A stretch of 64,000 nucleotides of DNA from Heligmosomoides polygyrus polygyrus (lineage: Eukaryota > Nematoda > Chromadorea > Rhabditida > Heligmosomidae), in NCBI GenBank assembly GCA_947396885.1, contig OX377201.1, positions 68,112,983-68,176,982 of the forward strand, given 5' to 3'. The notes beneath the pieces were generated by a model that worked only from the letters and a program-made list of their open reading frames with translations, was not told the origin of the DNA and made no database searches. This document shows positions 1 through 9,935 of the stretch, piece after piece; positions within the stretch are counted from its first letter, which is position 1, and the number at the start of each line of letters is the position of its first letter. The position numbers were made by a program, and so were the translations under genes.

Positions 1-308
1 ACCGACGTTTTTTTGGGAAACACACGCGTGAGATGAGATCTTCAAACCGTCATTTTGGTAGTTTTTATAGATGAGGTTGGAAGCAAGGTGAGGCTTCTAA
101 AGGTGCGACTTTGCATGTCCTTCGCTGAAATTCAAGCAAATACGATATAAGAAATATAAAAAGAACAAAAGGGAAATAGATTGGAAAATTTAGGGTTTGT
201 GGAAGCGAATTCTTTCGCGAACTTGGAGCAGTTCTACAGGTATACGTTGGTACTTGCCCCCTTAAGCAGACTCAACGAAAACAGCAAAGAAGCGAAATCG
301 TCACAGAC
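1..308. other. Intronic sequence, nothing recognised
   Basis: This lies downstream of the last ATIC exon in the window. A minus-strand TTGAATTTCAG acceptor-like site occurs near 145, but the sequence after it does not translate to ATIC. No transposon sequence was recognised. Confidence 0.5.
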
Positions 309-437
309 GTTGTTGTGTTTGCCGACGACGTTCGTGAAGGTGGTAGCGTTGATGACGGCGTTGTTGCGTTTCTGCCGAAGCTTCAGACCAAACACGGTTC
401 GCTCCTCCGTCTCGGTAGGAATGAAGTTCGGATTAAC
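309..437 (-). CDS. ATIC: ATIC exon: VFGLKLRQKRNN segment
   Basis: After GCTTTAG the exon begins VNPNFIPTETEERTVFGLKL, then RQKRNNAVINATTFTNVV and GKHNN, matching the human EVRTLFGLHLSQKRNNGVV region. The end is placed at GTCTGTGA because the conserved continuation (DLPESALRDL in human) is not encoded next. It is 129 nt, exactly 43 codons. No later exon is recognisable in bases 1-308, so the rest of the transformylase domain lies outside the window. Confidence 0.9.
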
Positions 438-491
438 CTAAAGCAATCCTCGTTAGGGTAGAGAAGGACGCATCTAAGGAGGGATGCCTAC

Positions 492-585
492 CTTTAGCAC
501 ACAGTAGTTTCCATTTTTCTTCTTAGCAAGAATCGACAGAGCTGTAGCATCATAGCTGGGGGCCACGATGCCGTCCGACACTTCT
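492..585 (-). CDS. ATIC: ATIC exon: EVSDGIVAP segment
   Basis: Joined to the split Arg, this 94-nt exon reads [20 protein letters not shown] and continues [12 protein letters not shown], matching transformylase residues that follow TAKIISR in the human protein. It ends in phase 0 at donor GTAGGC (486-491), and the next intron is 54 bases. Confidence 0.94.
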
Positions 586-637
586 CTAAAACGCTAGGCT
601 CTGTAGGAAAAACAAGGGGAGGCCGGTCTCAGCAGAC

Positions 638-719
638 CTGTTGATAATCCTGGCGGTGAGCTCGTCGCACTTCTCGGACAGAGCGATGAAGTCGCCGAAG
701 GAGGACATTCGGTCTGCGC
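638..719 (-). CDS. ATIC: ATIC exon: [10 protein letters not shown] segment
   Basis: The acceptor TTGTTTCAG is followed by [20 protein letters not shown] then LTARIIN and a split Arg. This continues ARARG of the preceding exon exactly as in ATIC proteins. The exon is 82 nt. The donor is AG|GTCTGC, and the 52-base intron ends CGTTTTAG. Confidence 0.94.
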
Positions 720-1159
720 CTGAAACAAGGGCGATGAGGAGCACCTGCCGTGGCACCTGCGGAGCAGCACTGTGTCGACGGGGTGAGGCGTGGACGATAC
801 AGTACGCAGAAGCTCGTCAACCGCCACGAAACACTAGAGACACCATCGACAGCCTACCGATCCGCGTCATCAGCTTGTGCTCCCTCTCAGTATTCAACAA
901 CCAGTCCTGCTCTCAAGCATTAGAACAACTTCAGAACAATAACTCTGACACACCAACAACGTGACCTCTAGAAGCGTCTAATTTCACTACAGCAACTAGC
1001 AAATCAGAAACTCAGAAGGGAGGCATCTCTTTCAGAGGATGGAAGTCACTGGGAGTTAAGACTTGATTCCGGAAACGATCAACCATGGGGTTTCAGCTGG
1101 AGGACCAGCCTGTCTGCATGGTGGTGGTCTATGCAGCGGTTAAGTCAAAGGCAAATTTA

Positions 1160-1640
1160 TTTATACCATTTTCACGTCAAATTCCACACTTTTCAAACCA
1201 CATTGGCCACTTTTCGAGGCAAATCGGATACTTTTGAAACCAAACTGAGCACCTTCCAAATGAAAAAGAACTTTTCCGAATTACGCAAGATACTCAGCAA
1301 GAAGTTAAAAGAATTTTTGGTATAGGAAAATCCATAACTTCCTTTGAAATTTTATAATTCGACTTCTCAAAAAGTGGGCGGACTAGTTCAACACCTATGA
1401 AAATTTCACTCATTAAGATTCACACTCACTCACACAGTTAGGCTTATTTCAAAGCACAAACGCAGCTTTTTTCGGTGTCTAGTAAGAAAAGATCGTGCCT
1501 TGCACTCCCTCAACACGTTTCGACTTTCACCTGATTGATAGCGAAAATTCCGTTTTCGGGGCGACGCACCAATAAGCAGTAAAAATAAGGGCAATTGCTA
1601 AATACACGCGTATCCCCCCTGCCCAGCTTCAGGTAAGCAG
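1160..1640 (+). repeat. Copy of a dispersed repeat (TCAAATTGGACAC family)
   Basis: This stretch begins with runs of the pattern TTTTCACGTCAAATT and later contains GATTGATAGCGAAA. Similar text recurs at 11050-11480, inverted at 11480-11890, and at 13105-13560. Here I see only one orientation clearly, so this looks like a half copy of the palindromic elements described further on. It is non-coding as far as I can see. Confidence 0.5.
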
Positions 1641-2674
1641 CATCACCACTATCAGTTAGATACATAGAATGGCATGTTAGAGGAGTGGATGACCCTATTC
1701 CTTCTCACCACCGGACGAAAAATAGTTGCTTTTCTGCGCTTTGGTGTCTGCCCAAATCCACTTTAGTAGTTAAAAGAATAAAATTTTTAGAAACGTCAAA
1801 GAATTGTGCTCAATTTTTGAGGCAGGCAGGCGAACAATAGAAATTCAAAGAAATTCGCTGTATTTTGTTGTTAAACAAATTGATTCTACCTCCTTAGAGA
1901 TGCCTAATTTAGTTTGGAAAGCGCCCGTTTCGAGTATGACGACGAGCAATTCAGTAATTCCAAAGGTGCCCAGTTTTACGAGAAAATAACACCTACTTTA
2001 CCGGAATGCCAAGTAAAGTCTCAAAATCTTAGTTTCACCTCACTTTAGACGTTGTTCTAGCATACCCTGAAGAGCTCTATCTTCCGGAGAGCTGTGCCCC
2101 AGCGCGTCGACGAGGCCCTCAACCCTCTCCGTTCAGATGGACAAAAGAGCGAATTACACTTCTTAGATAAAAACTGGATGATCTGTCGAGACAAAGATAG
2201 TACACTCGCATTTTAACTCTTTATTGCTACTACCGGCTTTCAACACAATTCTCCATGCTCAAGTGAATAGGCTTGATGTCTTATTGGGAAAGTGCTTCGA
2301 CTTAACCGAGGACTTCGAAACGAGATCTATGTCATTGGAAAGAGTGTCCTATATGCTGTTAGCCGTGAGCGAATTCCATTGGATTGTTCGATAATTAACT
2401 TCGTTCTTTTCCCGTGGATGGCGCAAGCTGTATATTTTTATGTAGTAGTGATTGAGTGGCTTACATTATTATGTGCTATTTTAAAGGTTAGCTTTAGACT
2501 ATCATCTATCAAAAATTGAACATCATCATTCAAAACAAGCGGGCAAAGCGAGCGAGCTACTGTTGTTTGTTAGTTTTGGTGACTGTTGTATTGCAGTTTC
2601 TATATATACAGAGTATTTTAATAAATAAATAAAAAATAAAGTCGAAAAAGAACAAGCAAATAGAGCCTTATCGC

Positions 2675-3540
2675 CATGTTTCATCGCACTACTCCCGTAA
2701 GGAAAAGTGCCGTGCAAGCTCGTAGGAAATTATGTGAACTGCAGTCTACTGAGCGCCAGTGTCAGCGTTGCTTTGCTCGCTTTTGGTCTGGAAATTTCAG
2801 TGTGCGAGGTACACCATATACTGGTCGTTCAGTCACCACTTATAAAAAAAAATAGAGGCGTAAATCGAAACTAACCGGCGTATGACAACTGCAGAGGTGG
2901 CAGAGAGGTTTGGTATCTCCGATTCAACAATCTACTTCCAATTACAACATCTTGGTTACGTAGCCAAACTGGATGACTGAGCTTCTCACGAATTGAACGA
3001 AATCCTCCTCACCAAATGCTCTAACACATCAGAGGGCACAGTCTACTTTGAGCTGCTTTCAAGGGAACGACTCTAATGTCTTCCGCCGTTAACTATCGAA
3101 ATTGAACGGAGAAAAAAAAGAAAAACGCGCTGAGCTGGTCAATCGCAAAGGCGTGATGCTCCATCACGATAGCGCCACACCCCACACCTCTTCGATAACC
3201 CTTCAAAAATGAAGGAATTCAATTGAGAACTGATGCCACATCCATGACATAGCTCTGGCTTAACACTATCACCATTTGTTTTGCTCCCTACAAAACCATT
3301 TGAATGGGAAAACGCTCGATTCTGATCGAGCTGCTAAAAATGAATTGCACCAGTTCTTCGCTTCTAAAAGCAAAGGCTTCTTCGAACGTGAAATTTTTCA
3401 ACATAGCGGAATATTTCGAAAGGTCATTCAACAACATGGCCAATACGGGGTGGCGCATAAGTACTTACGATTAGGCAAATTCAAACTGGCCAAAAACCAC
3501 ATTTTCGAAACAAACAAATGCTCTTTCATAACTTGTTTAT
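2675..3540 (+). pseudogene. mariner transposase relic
   Basis: The plus strand, through several frameshifts and stops, gives ordered mariner pieces. First comes an N-terminal helix-turn-helix remnant (CFARFWSGNF), then the second HTH (MTTAEVAERFGISDSTIY and HLGYVAKLDD), then VMLHHDSATPHTSS, which holds the second catalytic Asp. The C-terminal tail AAKNELHQFFASKSKGF is last. The middle, including the first catalytic Asp region, is badly damaged, and no terminal repeats were located. It lies in ATIC intron 720-8274, opposite to the gene. Confidence 0.8.
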
Positions 3541-3569
3541 TAATCAAAGCAGCAAGCTAACGAAACTTC

Positions 3570-4560
3570 AATAGGTTTTCGAAATGTACTCCACCAACGA
3601 GAATGCAAGCTCGATGATGACGCTCGACCAATGTGCAGACAGGCAGCAAGCAATTCATGTCGATTTCATTCACGGATTTTTGGAAGGAGGCTTGAGAGAG
3701 ACATGCTTTGGAGAGACTTTGCAGGAATCTTAAGATTCCATGTATCCCAGGCAAAAAAGTGCAAAGGGTTTAGATCTGGCGGATTCGACGGCCTGAGGTC
3801 TTTGCCTCAGTATCTCGAAAAATAAGCATAACTGAAGATTAGTGTCGTTTTCGCAGCATGGGATGGTGCCCAGCCCTGTTGAAGAATCATCTGACAGTGC
3901 TTATGCTTGACATTATCCCAGCAGCAATACCTCGAGAACTTCATTCTGGTAGAATTTGTCGTTGATCTTGACCAATTGTTCGATGAAAACGAGAGTGTTT
4001 TGGCGTCGACGGTGAGTCCAGCTCAAACCATAACACTTTCGGGAGCCGCGATCTCGATTCTAATTCTCGATGCCCTTGTGCTTCTTTCTCTCTTTTGGGA
4101 ATTTGCCTCAGTCTGAAATGGGTAGCTCGTAATGATTCTGGGATCAGTGCGCGAACTCCACAGTGAAAATCTTTCCGTCGGATCAAATTACGCTCCCGAT
4201 GCAGCCTCGTCAGCTCATCCAACAATTTCCTCGCCTTCAGTAGTCGGTTCTGCTTTGCTTCAACAGAGAGTGGCTGCCCTTCCTGTATGCGATAACTGCA
4301 CTATCCGAGTCTCCTTTTACTGGATTCGCTGGACAGTTTTGCTTGAAATCGGGAAGTCAAAAGCGACTCAGTTGAGGGAGTTGTTTCCTTCGATGCTCCT
4401 CCTAATGATTTTACGAAACCTTGGTGTGTTGCCGGAATGCGGCCTTCTTGGTTTTGGAAGCGCATCGATGTGTCCTCGTTCCAGGTACTGCTTACGACTC
4501 GGTGAACGGAGCTTCGCGTAAATTTCAGCTGCTCTGCAAATGTTTCCGGTCGGAGTCCTT
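3570..4560 (-). pseudogene. Tc1/mariner-type (maT-like) transposase relic
   Basis: Reading the minus strand from about 4560 down, in mixed frames, there are pieces like GNICRAAEI, PRFRKIIRRS, a KREKEAQGHRELESR stretch, KINDKFYQNEVL, a degraded DLNP region and finally ACILVGGVHFE. The order and the C-terminal (A)C(I)xxGGxHFE ending fit nematode Tc1/mariner relatives with a long D-D spacing. Many stops and shifts show it is dead. It sits head-on to the mariner relic at 2675-3540. Confidence 0.65.
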
Positions 4561-4956
4561 ACTCGAAAGTGAGCAATAGAAGCGCAATTGGGACTTGGTC
4601 GCATATCTTGGTCAAGAAGCCACGAAAAGTTGCTGTCTGTTGAGTCGAGCCTGGCGTATGAGTTTTCATCTAAACTACTAGCTGTAACAGTTTTTATCCT
4701 AAACATCCTTGTAACAGTGAGACAAGCAATACGTTTGAGCCAACCTAAACACCAGCGCAAATGATAGGATTCTAGAAAAGCTAGGTACGGAAGAAGCTTC
4801 CTCAGACTCCCAAACGCAACCATAAAGTGCTGCCTGGGTATAACACGACTCCTTAATTCTACTTGCCATGATGAAGCACTGTTCGCTTCAAGATGTCAGT
4901 GTGAGAACATCACTGAAATTGCACCACTGGCAACCGGCTCCTTTTGCGGAGCAGAG

Positions 4957-5097
4957 ATGCCGCCAAGCCGACGCCAAGCGATAGATGCGCTCCTCCGCTT
5001 CCGCCTGCGGATCGGAGACCCCTCTCGATTGACGATGGACCTGCAGAACCGCAGTCGGTTGCTTTATGAGAACCACTACTCTATCATCTGGGAATGA
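4957..5097 (+). other. Short open frame of 46 codons, unassigned
   Basis: An ATG frame starts MPPSRRQAIDALLRFRLRIG and ends NHYSIIWE before a stop. It has higher GC and more protein-like composition than its surroundings. I do not recognise it. It could be a fragment of a captured gene, or chance. It lies just upstream of the CR1 relic. Confidence 0.25.
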
Positions 5098-5099
5098 AG

Positions 5100-6575
5100 G
5101 ACCTCCCTGACCAAGGGCGTCGCATTATTTATGAGCGTCTTTACTCCCTTGTACACAAGAAACTCCTTGCTTTATGAGTCCCCGAACAGCTGTTTCTTTC
5201 TAAACAAGCATGCGTGCTTCCATTTGTCAACTTCTTTTACTCTACACATACCAAAAGGAGGTTCAACTGTACACGGTATGGCGCTACCCTAAACCAATTA
5301 GTACACTCCGTTGGAATAATACGTTTGTTACACCAACCCAGAGAGGGCTGCTCACCATATTGTATGAAACAATAGTCCAATCAGCATAACATCAGTTCTG
5401 CTAGGGTCTTCGAGAGAAAACTCAAGACAGCTCTTGTGTTTTACCTCGAGTGTAATAATCTTGTTCCTAATGATCAACACGGCTTTCGAACAGATAAATC
5501 TACTGAAACGCTGATGTTATCTACGCATAATGTTTGTACAAAAGCTCTTGAACAAAAAATTGGTGTCGATGTAATTCATTTCAATTCTGTGAATGCTTTC
5601 AACGACGGCCCTTTGGATAAGCTAATTATAAAGCCCACGGAAATAAGTGTCCATCCTAGGATCACTCTGTGGGTAGAAAGCTTTACATCTGATAGATCAT
5701 TTCAAGATAAGGTAAATGACGCGTTTTCTGAATGCCTCCCTGTTACAAGTGGTGCTCCTCAGGGTAGTGTTTTGTTCCCGGTCCTCATTTCTATGTGTAC
5801 CACTGAAATTTCATCTTTGGTTAATCAATTGTTGCATGCGAGATGTTCGCTGATGGCACAAAAATTATAATGAGAATTGTTGTTCGAGAAAAGCATGCTG
5901 CTTCTCACTCAGCAATGAAAGCAATTGCAGGTCGTCATGGTTGTCATCCAATTGGAAGCTTTCATTATCACTGCAAAGGCGCCCGTACTCTGAGACAGTA
6001 GGTAAGTACCTGCCCTTACAACCTTAACGAGATACAAATTACTGAAACAGCTTCCTTGCGTGATTTGAGCTCTATTTTGGGCACTCAACTTTCGTTAAAG
6101 GCACACATCGAAATAATATCGAAAAAAGCTGATCGAATTGTGCACAGCCCCTTCAAATGGTTTGGGAACAAACTCAGTACTGCACCCGCTAATTGCTAAT
6201 AAGTCGTATGTTAGACCAATTCTAGAATGTGGCACAATTTTCAGTTCAAAATACAAGAGAGAATTTGCCATTCTTGGATCTGTGCAAAACTGCATCACAA
6301 GAAAACTCTGGATACGAGTACACGCATTGGTGTGATTACAACACCATCTCCTCATCAACTTCATGAAACAGATTCTTCAATCACGTACTCTTGAATTTCG
6401 TTGGAAAGGATTCAATTACGGTATACAAAATGATAAACGTTCCTATTCGTATTCCCTTTCACGAGTTCTATATGTGGCTTTTTTCATCGAACGCAAAGGG
6501 TGGTCAGTGAAAGTTCCAGTTTCCCAGAGCAAAAAGCAGTACGATGTCTCAGTATTTCACTTGCAGTACTGACTC
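5100..6575 (+). pseudogene. CR1-like reverse transcriptase relic
   Basis: The clearest part is an open stretch from 5436. It contains NDQHGFRTDKSTET (family QFGFRKGRST), GVDVIHFNSVNAFNDGP (the normal DFxKAFD box, with the catalytic Asp lost) and TSGAPQGSVLFPVLIS (GxPQGSVLxP box). A frameshift follows before a degraded F-A-D-G version of FADD. Further C-terminal CR1 pieces (KADRIVHSPF, RKLW) run to about 6570. It is the same clade as the 955-codon ORF at 41007-43874. It is fixed in place before the SINE insertion at 6605. Confidence 0.8.
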
Positions 6576-6604
6576 TGATTTTTTAAGATTACCCAGGAAA
6601 CATA

Positions 6605-6899
6605 GGCGCGTGGAGCGCAGTCGTAGGAGGCGCCGGCTGTCGCCTGCACCCGATACCAGGTTCCCGGTTCGGATCTCCCGCCCAGGCCAATCAAGCCTTC
6701 CATCCTTCCGCGGTCGGTGAGTTGGTATCAGACTTGTCTGGGAAGGATAAAGCGCTGACTTGTTCATCGGCTGGCCACCGCAATTCATTGTATGGCCAAA
6801 TACGCATTCAACTCGCCTTCACGACATTCCATAGAAGTAGAATGCGTGGCGCATCCCGAAGGGGATTGAATAACGCCGTCGTTTACCCTTTTACCCTTT
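6605..6899 (+). mobile_element. tRNA-derived SINE, copy 1, with target-site duplication
   Basis: The head GGCGCGTGGAGCGCAGTCG resembles a tRNA box A, and GGTTCGGATCTCCCGCCC resembles box B. The body includes GACTTGTCTGGGAAGGATAA and a tail of imperfect CCTTTTA repeats. The duplication ACCCAGGAAACATA flanks it at 6591-6604 and 6900-6913, which defines the insertion precisely and indicates LINE-mediated retrotransposition. Other copies: 21134-21429, 43928-44215, 48290-48584, 50285-50562 and degraded 36003-36180. Confidence 0.88.
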
Positions 6900-6913
6900 A
6901 CCCAGGAAACATA

Positions 6914-7956
6914 TCTTTCCAAACTCTATATGACAATATATAAAAAACCTTCTTCACCAGTATCTTCAGGATGCAGCCTACTATTGGTATTATAGTTTTC
7001 CTCTTTACTAACCATAAGTTGATTCTTGGTACTTATTTTCTTGTTCCCTGCTTACAATGACTTTAACATATGTTCCTTTGCGTTGTTATGCTTCTGCATG
7101 ACATTTCACGTGTGCAGAATGAATAAATAAATTGTAGCAATAAGAAGGGCTTAGTCGATGTTTTCAGAAAAACTCTTTACTGTACCTGTAATCTTTGCTC
7201 GAAACTTCCTGCCCTGCGGAAATGTTGTCCTCATTATGGTACATTGTGGTAGAATCTCATATCGCTCTCGCCTCAATACCTTATTCAGTCTACATTTCTG
7301 TAACGGCGACCTTTTATCCGCTAGTTTTTTAAAGTTGGTAAAAAAAACTGTGGAAAATCCACAGATATTCACGCAACATGCCCACCTATTGCTCGTGCAG
7401 CAGCGTCTTACAACTTGCTGCAGCAGCTAAACCGGAGCACGGTCTCAAGTTTAGGATGGTGGCCACTATACTCGCTTACGATGTTCCCTTCCAATAGAAT
7501 CAATGAAACGCTTCTGAGGCAAAGCAGCCTCGACGCAGAGAGTAATGTGCTGCGAAACCAATCACTGTACAAGTAGCACTTAATCACTGCTCCAACATGA
7601 GTTTGCTCAGTATTCATAGATTATAACCCACTCTTCAGCAGTAATGCATTACTCATTTTTATAACTATAGAGGGATAAATTTAATTTCTAAGTGAAGCAT
7701 CTCAGGCTACACGTTCATGAAAAAGAAGTAGCTGACTGTTGATGCTCACCTCAGTAAGTAAGGGGACTGGTACTAGCGCTTCACAAATGGAGAACAGTGT
7801 TTCGCTCACGCCGTGCTGTGCTTCGTTTTCACCTCTCCCTCTCCCCACTTCCGCAGTGGCCCGTTCAATAGGCCAGCGATTCATCCCGAGTTGCGACGAG
7901 TGGGGGCCGCAGAGCGAGGTCCATCGAAAGCAAGTCACCGTCGGCTAGGCGTTACA
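6914..7956. other. Intronic stretch, nothing recognised
   Basis: Bases between the SINE and a short tandem repeat. Short frames exist on both strands, but none has a recognisable protein. Part of ATIC intron 720-8274. Confidence 0.4.
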
Positions 7957-8008
7957 TAATGCCGCTCTCATGCCGCGTTTGGTAATGCCGCTCTCATGCC
8001 GCGTTTGG
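7957..8008. repeat. Perfect 26-bp tandem duplication
   Basis: The unit beginning TAATGCCGCTCTCATGCCGC occurs twice back to back (7957-7982 and 7983-8008) without differences, so it is a recent duplication. It lies about 270 bases downstream of the ATIC exon 8275-8388, inside the intron. Confidence 0.85.
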
Positions 8009-8274
8009 AAGAGTGGGATTGCGTTTGAGACATAAAACGCGGATTGATTACTTCCAGGGCACGGCAATCCCACGTGGCCGCATCGAAACCCAAGGAAAAT
8101 AGTGGCGAGACTCGTCCGCCCGTCACTCGATTACGTGCCCGTCAGAGGGTGAGTTGAGGGCCGTCGTCGCGCAAGCGAGGACTACGCCGGTCAGCCGGGT
8201 TCGCTGCCGGACCACCGCTGTCGGGAGGGGCCACCACGGCGACGATTACGACGACAGCAAGGAGTGCCACCTAC

Positions 8275-8388
8275 CTCTTGCCCTGGCATAGGCAGCCGCC
8301 AGCGAGGGCTTCCTGTTGTCGAGCGGCAGGTCGGCGACCATGCACGACTGCGCTTCGGCGTCGTTTAGGGGCAGGCCCACAGCTGCTC
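8275..8388 (-). CDS. ATIC: ATIC exon: transformylase domain, AAYARARG segment
   Basis: After GCTTACAG the exon reads AAVGLPLNDAEAQSCMVADL and ends SLAAAYARARG, with the last Gly split. This matches ATIC just after the active-site lysine-histidine. It is 114 nt with donor GTAGGT at 8269-8274. The following intron runs about 7.6 kb to the next exon and is filled with decayed transposons. Confidence 0.94.
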
Positions 8389-8445
8389 CTGTAAGCAAAA
8401 CATGGACCATGTCGCGAGTTCGGGCTCAATAGTGGGGCAACGCAC

Positions 8446-8571
8446 CTGCAGGAGAGACGTGCTTGAACGAAGCGGCAGCGGGAAGCCCGGTAGCTTCCGA
8501 CAGCTCCTTGACAAGTTGCCAGCCATTCAGAGCGTCTAGGATGTTGATGTAGCCTGGGGCGCCGTTTAGCA
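8446..8571 (-). CDS. ATIC: ATIC exon: AICAR transformylase active-site segment (SFKHVSPAG)
   Basis: The acceptor GTTCAG leads into [20 protein letters not shown], and the exon ends in SFKHVSPAG. The Lys-His pair of FKHVSPAG is the transformylase catalytic pair (Lys266/His267 in human, family knowledge), and both residues are intact. The exon is 126 nt with split codons at both ends that agree with its neighbours. The donor GTGCG opens a 57-base intron. Confidence 0.95.
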
Positions 8572-9314
8572 CTGAACAGCAAAGAGGATAGAAACACCTT
8601 GTTCGAGACAGGAAAGAAGGATTCAAATACGCCTTACAGTACTCGATATTATTTATCATTACTTATCCTAATTCTGTCACACTCGATCAGAAAGGAGATG
8701 AAGGTCGTCGCTGGTCAATCCCCACTTAAGATATGCCACGCATTCAACCTATATGATACACAGTTGGGCCTATTTAAAGGGTGTTGAACTTCTACAGTGG
8801 AAAGTTCAAAGCATTTCCCTTTTCCAGACACCTCCAGTACATTTTACTGATCTTGTAGGGATGGGACGTTTGTTTCGCGTGGATGCGGAAGTAAACGACA
8901 ACCGTTTTTCTCACGAGATCAGGCACCCTGACTCGTTACTTTGGTGGCAGCAAAAGTCAGTTCTGCGCAAGTTAATCTTCTTGTCAGTCTGCTTTAGGGA
9001 AGCGTGGTTTGAACTGGACTTTGATTTTATGAGCAACGCCCTCTACATACCAACAACACAATGAAAGGAAAACAAAGGATGGCCTAAATCAAGCCCTGCT
9101 TGGAATGCATTACATATTCTATTGCAGGGAAAATCATGGACTAAATATCGCAAATGGAAATGGTACGGTAGGAAAAATCCTGTACATTTGGCCTATACAA
9201 AGTATTTGGCCAATACAAGGACATGCTAGCCAGGTGATGAAGGACTCACCATCAGAGTTTTAATTTTTCCAAACGAGCTTGTTATCAATTCGTTGACAAC
9301 GTAAAGATGGAAGG

Positions 9315-9405
9315 ACTTGTTGGCCTAGCCAGCATTCGAACCAAAAACCCTCACTCAGAGTGCACAGGACAGCCAGCGCCTCCTCCGACTACACTACCAC
9401 GCGCC
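9315..9405 (-). repeat. tRNA-like SINE head fragment
   Basis: The reverse complement begins GGCGCGTGGTAGTGTAGTCG and contains GGTTCGAATGC, so box A-like and box B-like elements are about 55 bases apart. The first 30 bases match the SINE head found elsewhere in the window, but the body and tail are absent. It is either a solitary head or a related tRNA pseudogene. Confidence 0.55.
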
Positions 9406-9935
9406 AGCAGTAAAACCGAGCCCCTATAACGCTGGGAATCTGGCGATTCTATCGATCTTAGATTAGACAACTGCTTCGACTGTGAAACGTTCAGGCGACC
9501 TCTACGAAAACGAGCTCGGTTTCTAGAAACTGCATACGTACGTGTACACAGTGGATCACCTCGAAGTTTACTAGAGTTCAAATCTTTCACCACAGTCCAC
9601 TCAGTAATGTTCCCCTCAGCAGCGCCTAGCCGCAATTGCGGGATTTCTGAAGTTCAGACACGCGGCCAGAGTGGAATAGAGATATCTGCTTGCGTGCATG
9701 TCTCAGAATTAATCCAGGTGGTCTTGCCAGGCGATGCTGCACCCGTCAAAGCGAGCAATTTCCTCATTCAAACTACCCCTGACATGAACAATCTAAAACT
9801 TTGCAGATTAGATCGAGAATCTAGCCAATACGGATCGATATTGTCGATTTTTCTACAGAGTTTGGAATGATAAAGAAGTCATGATAACCGACTGATGAGA
9901 TTCTCAACAAGTAGACAAAATATATTTATTATTTA

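Noticed and set aside
181..441. Open frame of 86 codons on the plus strand at the left edge
   Set aside because: It is the antisense shadow of the ATIC exon at 309-437.
8271..8597. Minus-strand 108-codon frame across 8271-8597
   Set aside because: It reads the ATIC exons and the small intron in the wrong frame; the spliced frame is the real one.
9315..9405. A functional tRNA gene
   Set aside because: Box A and box B are present, but no acceptor or anticodon stem closes; it matches the SINE head instead.
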